From positions 821,984 to 885,983 of the forward strand of contig CM042092.1 in NCBI GenBank assembly GCA_023512835.1: 64,000 nt of DNA. The letters are read 5' to 3'. This document shows positions 1 to 10,806 of this stretch, piece by piece; the stretch's first letter is position 1; every line of letters starts with the position of its first letter. The position numbers and the translations under genes are program-made. This DNA is from Taxillus chinensis (taxonomy: Eukaryota; Streptophyta; Magnoliopsida; Santalales; Loranthaceae). The notes below the pieces were generated by a model. That model saw nothing but the letters and a program-made list of their open reading frames with translations, did not search any database and had not been told where the DNA came from.

Positions 1-695
1 AACACAGTTCTAAGCATCAATCGACCCTTAAAATGGATTTTTAACATATCGTAGTCATATTAGGCTATGAAAATAACCTCAATTCGAATGTTAATCCTCA
101 AGATCGGGCTTCCCCCAAAGTTTAGGGTTCATCCTCAAGTTTATGATTTTGCCGAAATTATGCATGCTAATCCCACTAGGATTCATACATAAAGATAGAA
201 TCACCTATTTGGAGGTACTATCACAAATCAGATAACCACAAATTGCCAAACCATGGCTCCAAGCTCTAGGCTCCTCAAGCTCTAAGCTCTCCTCCACACA
301 TAGCCTCTACGCACAGTCTGAATGAATGTAATTGCGTTCTCTCTCTTTCCTCCACCTATTTATATTTCTGGATATTCCTTAATTAATAAACACCCCAAAA
401 TCATAAATGACCTTTAGGGTCACGAACTCTAAATTGAGCCCAATCACTGTCAAAATACTCAAAATAACGAGCATATCCCTATCCAGATGTTTCCCATCCC
501 ATTTTACTGTTCAAATACAAGGTCAACTAATAAACCTATGAAAAGTCAACAATTGAACCTTTCGGGGCTCTGACTCAGAATTAGGCCCAACTAGTATCAA
601 AACACTCATATCGATGGCCACATCATCGTCTAGATATCTACATTCCCATGGGATGGCTATCTCTCAAAACTACCTAAAATACGGGTCTTTATACA
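1..695 (-). mobile_element. Decayed Gypsy LTR, 3' part, minus orientation
   Basis: The text resembles the terminal part of the Tk1 LTRs (compare 6160-6662). It has the same order of landmarks: a run rich in 'caagctct', an AT-rich stretch, 'agggtcacgaactc' with 'aaattgag', and a terminal 'tctcaaaactacc' followed by 'gggtctttataca'. It ends near 695 in CA. It is truncated by the window edge and carries many substitutions, so it is an old copy. No coding sequence is supported here. Confidence 0.7.
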
Positions 696-1407
696 GGTTG
701 AGTCCCAAGGGGTCCTAGATGCATTTGAGTGGCATTGAGAATGTGTTTTGGGACTGAGAGTCTGGGTTTGCATTCTTTTCTTATATGATGGGTTAAGTTA
801 TGAGGGTATACTTGTATGATTTGTGATATGTATGTGATGCCATGAATTAATGATTTCTGCATGTGATGCCATAATTTATATGATGCCTTGATATATTATG
901 CCATGAGATGTGATACCATGATTAATGCATGAGATACTTTGCTTCCATGTGGATGTTTGCTTGTATACGAGGCCTATGACGCTAGTTTGGGTACATGCTT
1001 ATGAGGTAAAGATGATGACGCCTGAGAGGCATGACTTGTATTGGGGCCTATGAGGCTATGTGATGATGCGATGTTTTGGGGTGTATATGACATGACACGA
1101 GCACATGTCTACATGTTGTGTATGGATATAGTATGATGTGATGGTTGCTCCCCCTCCTATTGTGTTTATCTTTGTTTTTTGCAGGTGCCTACATGAGCTA
1201 GGATGTTTACCCAAGGTGGAGATTTTATTTATAATTGTTTGTATTGTTTGGATTGTAATAACATGATGTAACCCCGTGGGAAAAGAGCTATGCATATATT
1301 GTTTTGATTAAAATGAGATTTCTGTACTTGCGTGTTATATGTGTGGTGTGGATAAGGGACAACACCCATGCTAAGGTTCCTTTCTAGGTGTTTTCATCAA
1401 CTCATCA
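696..1407 (+). mobile_element. Decayed Gypsy LTR fragment related to the Tk2 LTR
   Basis: The segment 1145-1290 has the same order as the U5 end of the Tk2 LTR (16235-16380): a 'gttgctcc' run, a 'caggtgcctaca'-like stretch, 'ccaaggtgga', then 'gatgtaacccc'. Short imperfect repeats of 'tgatgccat' lie at 833-920. The LTR appears to resume at 3387 after an inserted lone LTR. No gene is seen. Confidence 0.55.
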
Positions 1408-1802
1408 TATAAAGACTCATCTTTGGGTAGGACTGAGAGATAGCCATTCTAGGCAGTTGAAAACATCTGAACGATAATGTGGTCGTCGATGTGAGCATTT
1501 TGATAGTACTTGGGCCCGATTCCGGGTCGAGCCTCAAATGGCTCGATTGTTGACTTTTTGGGGTTTGTTGGTTGACCTTGCATTTGAGCGGTCAGTTGGG
1601 TTAGAAAAATTTTGGATAGCGATATGCTCATCATTTTGAGTGTTTTGACTCTATTTGAGCTCAATTTAAAGTTTATGATCCCGGGAGGTCAATTATTATT
1701 TTAGAGGTGAATTAATTAATAATTAACTAAAGAGAAAGGCAGTAAATATAAATAGGAGGAAAAGAAAGAGGGTTATGTTATTGTGTTCATGCATTTGAGA
1801 CC

Positions 1803-1860
<58 letters not shown>

Positions 1861-3386
1861 AAGCTTGGTGACTTGGGGGCGATTGGAGCTCATTGGATCC
1901 GTATGAACTGTCCAGGTAGGTGTTCTATTGATTCTCTACTCCTTGCTTTCTATTCTATGATATTAACCTACATATAAGAGGAAATTTTATGCAAATCACA
2001 GTGAACCCTAGATGAATTGGGGATTACTTAGAAATGGATGAAATATATCAACTTTGTGTTAAATCTTGCTAATAACTCATCTAAGTAGTCAAAGGATCAT
2101 TCTATGGGTGTTTGCATGCTCATAAATGAGGATTTAATTGGTATAATTGGGCTACAGGATGAAACCCAGATGAACACAGTCGATAAATCGCGTTTGGAGA
2201 GCTATTCGACATTACTCGAGGCTTAAGTGTTGAGCCAACCTCGAGTAGAGAGCTTCAAGCAGAATGTAGCATCGAGCAAGCTCGAGTGGGGTACCTCGAG
2301 TAGAGGGTTTGTATGTTGCTCGAGCCTAGTAGTGTCGAGTGTTAAGCCTCAAGCAGGAACATTAAGTGTTGAGCATTGGGCTTGACCAGTTGGGCAGTTT
2401 TGTTCTTGTGCAATCGCTAGTGGTCTAAAAGGTTTATAAGGGTACTAGATCTTAGTGTTTGCTTTGCATAGCATGGTAGATGATGTGACTACATTTCTGG
2501 ATTTAGTTCCTCATAATTTTCAGGAGCCTAAAGGGTGGCTGTTTGCTGATATTTAGTGGTTGAACTGGTATATTTAGTAGTTGAGAGCTTGTGTTGGTAG
2601 AAGGTTATGTCCCCCTAAACTGAGGCACCCTTGAGTGGGTGTAACTTGAGTTAGGTGTAGCGGGATGAGGCCTAAGATGACTTCCTAGTGAGCTGATATT
2701 GTACCATGTTGGGTGAGGCAATTGTTAAGCTATTGTGAGACAAGTTGAGGCCTGGTTTAAGTTGTTGAGCTCATGGTGCTAGGGCTAAGTGCCCTGAGTT
2801 GAGGATCCTCATAGGGATTTTGGATAAGCTAACTCCTGTTGTGGATAGGCTGGGTCCTGATGTTGTATACAGGTTAAGTCCTAATGATTGTGCACATCAC
2901 CGCATGAGTACAATAAGCATGTAGTATAAACTTATCTATGTTGCATAGTAGGGTGATGTGGAGCTATGAGGTCACCTACTGAGCTTGTAGCTTACTCCTA
3001 CTTTATTGCTTATCCTTTCATGTGCGACCCGAACTAGTTTAGGATTTTCTTCTAGGAGAACATGCCCACTACTCTGATGTATAATACAGTATTAAATTAT
3101 ATATTAATTATGTGTTATATCCCAGACATGGGTCCATGAACAGTCATATTTGCACATTGTCTATGATGTGATGTATATATGACTGTTTGACATATTGTAT
3201 GCATGATGATGTATGAGCAAGTACATGATTACCCTTGATGTATGACTGTACAAATTTAAAAGAGTGAGACAACACCCGCAATGTAGTCTCTAGTGGTGCT
3301 TGTCACCAACCCCTTAATCCTTCGGGTGCGAGCAAGGGGAAGTCATGTTCCTAGTTCTAGATTCCTTGGACTTCAGGGGTGTGACA
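1408..3386 (+). mobile_element. Lone LTR of the Tk1 family, plus orientation
   Basis: It reads as the reverse complement of the Tk1 LTR. It opens with 'aaagactcatctttgggtag' and 'gagagatagccattct', runs through 'tacttgggcccgattcc', and ends with 'ccttcgggtgcgagcaaggg' and a terminal GGTGTGACA. No internal gag or pol adjoins it, so it is a solo or strongly truncated LTR. The flanks (catca / ccttg) do not form a matching duplication, so the ends are approximate. A run rich in 'tcgag' at 2190-2360 sits where the Tk1 LTR carries its own repeats. Confidence 0.7.
1804..1855. repeat. (AG)26 microsatellite
   Basis: Fifty-two bases of uninterrupted AG lie inside the lone LTR at the place where Tk2 also has a short (AG)n run downstream of its TATA box. 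An apparent plus-strand reading frame across it gives an Arg-Glu repeat and is not a gene. Confidence 0.95.
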
Positions 3387-3458
3387 CCTTGTCCCTTTGG
3401 GTGTGGCCATGAAGATTCATTAACCTGTTTTTGTAGGTTAAAAATCGAGGGTGTGATA
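3387..3458 (+). mobile_element. End of the interrupted LTR begun at 696
   Basis: The run 'ccttgtccctttgggtgtgg' up to 'atcgagggtgtgata' matches in order the last 70 bases of the Tk2 LTR (16492-16561). It therefore looks like the continuation of the fragment that ends at 1407. Confidence 0.5.
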
Positions 3459-4243
3459 ACTAAAGGTTACTAGTGTTGTAGTAAGGGTGGTTAGCACTAT
3501 AAGAGCCTCATGACATGTTGTTCTGGTTAGTTTATACATATGTCTATAATATGAGACCCTTGGGTCCATATGATATGATCGAGTGTGTTAGGTGGCATAT
3601 TTAGAGGTTGAGCTTGAGCTGAGTTAAGCTCTATATGGATGTACCTTTGCATGGGTGTGATAGGTGGCTAAGGCCCCTAGGATTGTGATATACCCTCTTA
3701 AGTGAGGCTATGACCTGATGAGCTCATGGTAAGTTGTTGTTGTACCTTATTGGAATTCCGTTGAGGATCATAGACAAGTTATCCTGATGTGGATAGGCTG
3801 CGTCTTGAGGTGGGGATCTTATAGAGGATCATAAACAAGTTGCCCTTCTATGGATAGGCTGTATCCCACGATTTGGATCCTGTTTGGGGCCGTGGTGGAC
3901 ATGCCGAGTCATGTTAGGGATATATACTCTAAGGGCCCATGTTTGTGGATTTTGGGTGTTAGCCATATGTTAGAGGCCTTATGTTAGCTTATAGGTATTA
4001 GTACTGTAATGTACTAGTTAAATGGAGAATTTTGACTGTGTTTGGACTAGATTTGGAGTTTGGTGTCCCGAAGGGCAATTTTGTCATTTAAAATGGCATT
4101 TTGGGTTTATTTAATTAAGATAATATATTAAGATAGAAAGAAAACATGATTAATTTTAATTAAGGACCTTTTTGGTATTTTTTGTAGTATTAAGAGTTTT
4201 CTTAATGGCTAAGTCAGTGATATTATGTTGGGTTAGGACTCTA
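3459..4243 (+). mobile_element. Degenerate LTR fragments flanking the nested tower
   Basis: The phrases 'gaggatcatagacaagtt' and 'gtggataggctg' recur and match the middle of the plus-oriented Tk1-family LTR. From about 4005 the sequence changes to an AT-rich U3-like stretch that continues after the tower at 30962. The last five bases (4239-4243, CTCTA) are the target site duplicated on insertion of Tk1. No gene is supported. Confidence 0.45.
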
Positions 4244-6662
4244 TGTCACGCCCCCGAATTCCAAGGAACCCGGAACCAGGAACATGAATTCCCCTTGCCC
4301 GCACCCGAAAGGTCAAGGGGTCGGTGACTAGCACCAATAGAGACTACACCGCGGGTGCTATCTCAAATATGTAACCCTGTACAGTCATACATCAAGGGTA
4401 ATCCTGTACTTTCCCATACATCATCATGCATACAATGAGTCAAACAATCATACAGACATCACATCATACAGTATGCAAATACAACTGTCCACGGACCCAT
4501 GTCCGAGATATCATATAAAACAATATAGAATATAACTGTATCATACATCAGAGTAGTGGGCGTCCTCATGGAAGAAAGTCCTCCACTAATCTCGGGTCAC
4601 ACCTGAAAAGGGTAAACAACAAGTAGGGGTGAGCGACAAGCTCAGTAGGTGACCCAAACACTCCACATCATGCAACACATATAAGTCTACACTATATGCT
4701 CAGTGTACTCGTGCACCGTGTAGTGTGCACAATTATCAGGACTCAACCTGTAAACAAACATCAGGACTCAGCCTGCTCACACAGGATAACTTGTCCACGA
4801 TCCTCCATGGGATCCCAGCTCAGGGCACTCAGCCCTAGCTCCACGAGCTCAACGGCTCAACTCAGGCCTTAGCCTGTCCACAGCGCAATATGCCCGACCA
4901 CAGTCGCCACACAGGCCTGCCTTCGGTGCATATGCTTGCCACGTCAACCACATAGCACCATCGGTGCATCACGGTGAGAACCCAAACAAGTCACGGAGTC
5001 CAAGCCCCAATACCTTACACCAACATACTAACATTAGTATGGCATGTCATTCTCAACATTTCCTTTAGAACTGTAGCTAGTCTTCACAAGTAAATCCTCA
5101 ATCCTTGATTTATGAAGGAAGTACCCATAGCAGCTATTTTCTTGAAATCAAAAGTCCCGGCATTGGGTTCCCATATCATAAATAAGATAATCTGATTTTT
5201 GGGGATTTTTCTGAGATGTCTAACCCTACTTTCCAAAAATTCACCACTACGAACTTTTGGGTTTTTCCGAGATTTTACATTAAATCTCAATTTTCACATT
5301 TTGAAAGAGTGTGAATTAATTTTTCTAGTATTTTTCTTTGAATCCAAATGGGGGGTATTTCGTTATTTACATTGTAACTTAAGTATACTTAAATGTGTAG
5401 ATGGGTATAGGTTACGATGTAAATAGGTCCAGTCCGGTCTTTGTCCAGGTGTCCATTCAACCGTTGGAGCTGCGACTCGTAGCTGCGGAGTGCGGAGCTG
5501 CAGTGCGCCTCGAAGACTCGAAGCGAGGCTACGATCTTCGACCTTCGGACTACGACCCTACGAACTATGAACCTTCGAACTACGGACTTCGAACCTTCGA
5601 ACCTACGAACTACGAACCTTCGAACTATGGGTCTATGAACTACGACCCTACGAACTACGAACCTTCGACCTACGAACTACGGGTCTACGAACTACGACCC
5701 AGAACTTCGGATTTTCATTTGTTCGACCCAGTAACGCGCCCAGGGTACTGTTCATCGTCGTTTTTGCCTGTTCTTCGTCTGGAACACGCCCAGAAACTCC
5801 CAGACGCTCACTAACACCCCTGTTTCGCAACAAACTACGATATCTATCTCAAAACGCGTCCAAAACGCCTCTAAATCGCGTAGAAACAACAGAAACACGT
5901 ATAAAATTCCAGATTTCCAGAAATCTAGATTTAAACCCAGATTTCCATGGTTGACTTATCAACCCTCATGAAAAACACAGTTAATCAACCCCAAAATCAC
6001 AGAAACATATATCCACAATGATATAAAATAGTTCTTAACCACAGATCTTATGCTAAACCATTAGATCTAACCCAAAATTGTTTTCCCCAAATTCTAGGGT
6101 TCATGCTCAATTTCATAAATCATGATAAATTCGTGCAGATCCAAAACAAGAGAGAGATAAGAAGTTCAAGGGCACCTACTTGAAGTGAATCTTTGAGCTC
6201 CACGAACCCAAATAGCCTCAAATCGCCAAGGCCTCCAAGCTCCTCAAGCTCTCTCTCTCAAACGCACAAACGTGAAACATAAAGTGAAAGCTTTTTTTTC
6301 TGCTATTTATATTTCTGCCAGTCAACTGACCTAGTCAACCATTGACCCAATCAATAATTGACCTCCAAACACAAAAATTGACCTCCAAGGCCCCGAACTC
6401 CAAATTGAGTCAAACTACAGTCAAAACGCTCGAAATGACGAGCACAATACTAGACTGATATTATTACACCCAAATGACCTCCCAAACGCAAAGTCAACCA
6501 ATAAACCCTGAAAAGTCAACAGTCGGGTCAAACGGGGCCCCGACTTGGAATCGGGCCCAAGTACAGTCAAAATGCTCACATCGACGGCTACACTACCGTC
6601 CAGATAGTTACATTCCTATAGAATGACTATCTCTCAAAACTACCCAAATACGAGTCTTTACA
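4244..6662 (-). repeat. Tk1 3' LTR
   Basis: The LTR is 2419 bp and begins on the plus strand with TGTCACGCCCCCG and ends GAGTCTTTACA. It is highly similar along its length to 28595-30956, apart from substitutions and length changes in an internal tandem array. Apparent ORFs near 5084-5833 lie in non-coding LTR repeats. Confidence 0.92.
5520..5705. repeat. Tandem repeats of a TACGAACYWCGAACC type in the Tk1 LTR
   Basis: Units of 12-24 bases built from 'ctacgaac' and 'cttcgaac' repeat across this segment. The other LTR has a much shorter version at 29930-29998. In exchange it has three copies of 'gcgactcgtagct' at about 29818-29880 where this LTR has one. The two arrays therefore changed length independently after integration. 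Confidence 0.85.
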
Positions 6663-6676
6663 TCCTCCCCACTTTA
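6663..6676 (-). promoter_or_regulatory. Tk1 polypurine tract
   Basis: On the minus strand a purine-rich run (aagtggggagga) directly abuts the 3' LTR. This is the expected position of the primer for plus-strand DNA synthesis. Confidence 0.75.
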
Positions 6677-6680
6677 GGAC

Positions 6681-6696
6681 TTTTCGTCCTCGAAAA
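6681..6696 (-). other. AGGA-loop hairpin before the polypurine tract (Tk1)
   Basis: On the element strand it reads TTTTCG-AGGA-CGAAAA, a 6-bp perfect stem with a four-base loop, 18 nt from the LTR. The same architecture with different stems occurs in Tk2 and the LARD. Confidence 0.7.
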
Positions 6697-6885
6697 TAAA
6701 ACACATGCCCAAAGGACATAGCAAAATTCAAGCTCAATGTCCCAACAACAAAACATAAAATATGATCACCAATCACACATGTGTAATGCAACTCGCAACA
6801 AGCCAAAAGGGCTGACAAAATCCAACAACAACGAGCTAAACCACATCTTAAACAACATATGCAAAACAAATACATAAAACATAAC
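6697..6885 (-). other. Tk1 region between integrase and the hairpin
   Basis: Untranslated 3' sequence of the element. No coding signal or repeat is evident beyond A-rich runs. Confidence 0.5.
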
Positions 6886-8429
6886 TCATACCTCAGGGAA
6901 GGTCCTCACATCCTCCCAAGTCTGCTCCTCCATGCCTCGGTGTCGCCATAACACCCGGACTAGTGGGATCGTCTTGCCTCGCAATACCTGGTCCCGCCTG
7001 TCCAAAATCTGTGCCGGCATCTCAATAACGGCACCATCATCAGCCAAGTCTATCTCGCGATAGTCCAACACATGAGAAGGATCAGGGTGATACTGCCTCA
7101 ACTGAGACACATGAAACATATCATGTACTTGCGCCAACTCTGGTGGCAAGGCTAATTGGTAAGCCACTGCTCCTACGGTGGCAACAATCTCAAACGGCCC
7201 CACAAAACGAGGGGAAAGTTTGGATCCACGTCCAAACCTCCGATGCCCTCGACGCGGCGAAACCCGCAAAAATACACGGTCCCCCACCTCAAACTGCAAG
7301 GGTTGACGCCTCTGATCCGCGTAGGACTTCTGCCTACTCTGTGCTGTCAGCATATGCTGCTTAATCAACTGCACTATCTCCGTGGTTTCTCGAACCATAT
7401 CGGGACCGAGAAGCTGCTTGTCTCTCCGGTCGTGCCCAACACAAGGGTGATCTACAAGGCCGCCCATATAGCGCCTCATACGGAGCCATCCTAATCGTGG
7501 CCTGATAACTGTTGTTGTAAGAGAACTCCACCAAAGGAAGGTGAGTCTCCCAATAACCTCCAAAATCTAGGACACAGGCACGCAACATATCCTCGAGCGT
7601 CTGAATCGTCCGCTCCGATCGACCATCCGTCTGCGGATGAAAGGCCATCTTGAGGTTCACCCTAGTACCCAAAGCTCGCTGCACTGTCTCTAAAAGCGAG
7701 AGGTGAACCTCGCATCCCGATCGATACAATAGACAATGGGACTCCATGCAACCGCACAATAACATCAATATACCTCTGTCCCAAAGTCCTCACTGGGCCG
7801 TCTCTCGAATCGGAATAAAATGCGCCGATTTGGTCAACCGGTCCACAATAACCCATATAGTGTCATGTCCCCTGGAACGAGGAAGTCCAGGTGACAAAAT
7901 CCATGGTTACGTGGTCCCATTTCCACTCTGGCACTGGCAATGACTGCAACTCACCAGCTGATCTCAGGTGCTCTGCCTTGACCTGCTGACAGGTCAAACA
8001 CCGCCTCACAAAATCAGCAACGGCCTTCTTTAGGCCTGGTCACCAAAACTGCCTCCTCACGACATGGTACATCTTGGTCCCACTAGGATGTACAGCTAAC
8101 CTCGACTGGTGAAATTCCCGAAGAACCTCCTCCTGAAGAGAAATGGGAACTATCAGGCGACCCCTATACCTCAATATATGCTCAGTATCCTCAGTCCAAT
8201 CAGAAGATGCCTGCCCAGTCTGAATCCTGTCCCTGACGACCTCACAATCAACGTCCCCCAGCTGATCCTCTATGATCCTACGCTGTAACTCAGGGACTGC
8301 GACGACAACACTGAGGGTCCCTCGCCCCTCGCTGGTCACCATCTGCAACCTCATCGCTACCAACTGACCCATCATCTCCCATTCCTTAATGGCACAATGG
8401 GCAACCACGGCCCTGCTCTTCCTACTCAG
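6886..8429 (-). pseudogene. Tk1 integrase with chromodomain-like tail, broken
   Basis: Integrase would insert element DNA into the genome. In element order I see the zinc-binding region with 'LAVHPSGTKMYH' near 8100, a frameshifted catalytic core ('IVRLHGVP' near 7750; 'FHPQTDGRSERT' near 7630, containing the expected last acidic residue), and '[19 protein letters not shown]' near 7460. It then has the C-terminal part with 'RQKSYADQRRQPL', 'RFGRGSKLSPRFVGPFEI' and 'VHDMFHVSQLRQYHPDPSH'. It ends with a chromodomain-like tail ('RVLWRHRG', 'EEQTWE') typical of Tekay/Del chromoviruses, which in that group guides integration to heterochromatin. The core is split over at least three frames and the segment around the second catalytic Asp (7720-7745) is out of frame. 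Not functional as read. Confidence 0.88.
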
Positions 8430-9122
8430 CACATCTGCCACCACATTACCCTTCCCCGGGGTGTACATCATATCAAACTGAAACTGCTGTAGGTACTCCA
8501 CCCACCGCCTCTGCCTAAGGTTTAGATCTCGCTGAGAGAAGATATACTGCAAGCTCTTGTGGTTCGTATACACCACAAACTTCTCCCCAAGGAGATAATG
8601 CTGCTAGCTCTTAGGTACAAAGATCACTGCAGCCAACTCCAAATCATGCGTGGGATAGTTCTGCTTATGTGGTCTCAACTGCCTAGATCCATAAGCAATC
8701 ACCTGCCGAGTCTGCATCAACACACAACCAAGTCCCACCCTGGAAGCATCACAATACACCTCAAAAGGCACACCCTCCTGTGGGAGGATCAAGATAGGTG
8801 CTGAGGTCAATCGTGCCTTCAGCTCCATGAAAGCACTCTCACACGCATCAGACCAAATGAAAGGAACTCCCTTCCTGGTCAGGTTCGTCATAGGAGCTGC
8901 CAACCTGGAAAAATCCTCCACGAACCTCCGACAGTAGCCTGCCAAACCAAGGAAGCTACGAATCTCAAACATATTCGTGGGCCTCTTCCACGACATGACT
9001 GCCTCAATCTTCTTAGGATCCACTATGATACTCTCTGAAGATACCACATGCCCCAAGAAGTGTACCTGTTGCAACCAGAAGTCACATTTCATGAACTTCG
9101 CGTACAACCGATGCTCACGCAA
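8430..9122 (-). pseudogene. Tk1 RNase H and connection domain, broken
   Basis: RNase H degrades the RNA strand during reverse transcription. Near 9050 the text gives '[11 protein letters not shown]' and '[19 protein letters not shown]', the usual connection region after the polymerase. The RNase H itself begins near 8780 with '[20 protein letters not shown]' and continues past 'ELAAVIF'. It ends near 8440 with 'YTPGKGNVVADVLSRK', where the canonical ADALSR motif has Val for Ala. A frameshift or stop separates the halves near 8590. Intact proteins of this family have no such break. Confidence 0.87.
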
Positions 9123-9137
9123 GGTCTACAACATAAC

Positions 9138-9881
9138 CTACAAATGCTCCTCATGCTCCCTTTTGGTCACTGAATAGACCAAAATATCGTCGATGAACAC
9201 CACAATGAACATATCTAAATATGGAGCAAACACTTGGTTCATCAATCCTATAAACACTGCTGGAGCATTCGTGAGCCCAAACGGCATCACAAGCCACTCA
9301 TAATGCCCATAGTGACAACTAAATGCGGTCTTAGGGATATCTGCCTCCCTCACCCTCAACTGATGGTATCCAGATCTCAAGTCTATCTTGGAAAACCATC
9401 TCGCACCTCGAAACTGATCGAACAGATCATCGATCCTCGGCAATGGATACCTGTTCTTCACAGTCACCTGGTTCAGCTTCCGGTAGTCTATACACAGCCG
9501 AAGTGAACCATCCGCCTTCTTGGCGAACAACATTGGAGCGCCCCATGGTGAGCTACTCCGCCTGATAAAGCCTCGCGCCAATAGGTTATCTATCTGTCAC
9601 TTGAGCTCTCTAAGCTCCATCAGTGTCATCCTGTAGGCCGCTAACCTGATCGGTGTTGTCCCTGGCAACAACTCGATCGAAAACTGTACCTCCCTCACGG
9701 GTAGCAAACTGACCAAGTCCTCGGGAAATACATCCGGGAACTGATCTACAATGGGTGGCAAAATAACCTTCCCCTCTCTCCTCCTGTCAACCAACGTCAA
9801 GCTGGCTAACTGGTGGGTCACATCACCCCACCCATGGCTCAATGGTCCCAACCTGCATGCCTCCTTAGTCCACTTACCCAC
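9138..9881 (-). pseudogene. Tk1 reverse transcriptase, broken
   Basis: This is the polymerase core of a Gypsy reverse transcriptase. It carries 'IVDQFPDVFPEDL' near 9740, '[18 protein letters not shown]' near 9530, '[14 protein letters not shown]' near 9440, '[19 protein letters not shown]' near 9350, and the catalytic '[10 protein letters not shown]' near 9190 with both Asp residues present. A stop near 9597 separates the N-terminal part from the rest, and another follows near 9138. Residues of the active site are intact although the frame is not. Confidence 0.9.
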
Positions 9882-10806
9882 AAAGACACCCCGTGCCCTC
9901 TGGTGTGAGGAACGTCACACGCCGTCGAAAACAATCAATCTTGGCCTCCACGGAGACCAACCAATCCATACCCAGGATAACATCAAAATCATCTAACTCC
10001 ATGATATACAAATCACACAACAGGTTAACACCCCCAATTGTTACCTGACAAGCACGACAGATACTCTCAAGTATCACAATTCCACCCAAAGGTGAAGCAA
10101 CCATCAGAGACTAACTAACTGTCTCCTGGTTTAACTCCAATCCAACCACCGTAGCATACGAAATAAAAGAATGGGTAGTACCAGTATCAATCAAAACTGA
10201 ACAAATAGTATGAGAAATGATGATGGTACCTCTCACCACTAAAGGTCCTGCTCCTGCCTCGTCCACTGGTGGAACCTCTGCCTCTCTGCTGGTGAGGGCA
10301 AAAGTCCTCCCTCGTGGTCCACTGCCACTAGCCTGGCCCATTAGGGCCTTACCCCACTGATCAACATGACCCTGTGCCTCCCGCTGAGGCTGCTGCACCG
10401 CAGGTCGCATCTGCGTGCTCTGTGCCGGCGGCAATAACCTCTGAGACGGAGCCCCACTCCTTTGTCCCTGATCTCTTGGACGAGGGCCTACACTGCTGGT
10501 CGAGCTAAGGGTAATACATTCCCTAGCTCCATGTCCCACCTTCCCGCATCGGAAGCAAGTAATCTTTTTCCTCGGGCAATCTCTCGAGACATGCCTGGTC
10601 AAACCACAACTCCAACAGTCCCCTGGCCTCTTGCTAGATGAACTCTCACGGGGTCCCACCGCCTGGCTGGAAACCCTCTGCACCTGCCTCCTCTCAGGCT
10701 AAGTAGCACTGCTCTCCCCACTCTATCTCTTCTTGCCTGAACCTGCCGAACCGCCCAGCCTCTGGGCTCTCACCTGATCCTGACCTCGCTCAATAATGAG
10801 CGCCTT
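9874..10806 (-). pseudogene. Tk1 gag C-terminal part and protease
   Basis: The nucleocapsid part has two CX2CX4HX4C zinc knuckles: 'CWSCGLTRHVSRDC' and 'CFRCGKVGHGAREC' (about 10518-10617). These bind element RNA in capsid assembly. The retropepsin active site follows as 'VLIDTGTTHSF' (Asp-Thr-Gly at 10180-10189). 'DFDVILGMDWL' (about 9950) marks its C-terminal part. A stop near 10110 separates the two protease halves. The gag reading frame is cut at 10806 by the LARD insertion and continues at 27304. Confidence 0.88.

Noticed and set aside
1783..1977. Plus-strand ORF with an Arg-Glu repeat
   Set aside because: It is the translation of the (AG)26 microsatellite inside an LTR.
5401..5814. 137-codon ORF with Tyr-Glu-Pro-Ser-Asn repeats
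   Set aside because: It is a translation of the Tk1 LTR tandem array. The second LTR copy does not keep the same frame, so it is not a conserved protein.
7143..7494. Plus-strand ORFs across the Tk1 integrase
   Set aside because: They are antisense shadows of the integrase, whose conserved motifs are on the minus strand.
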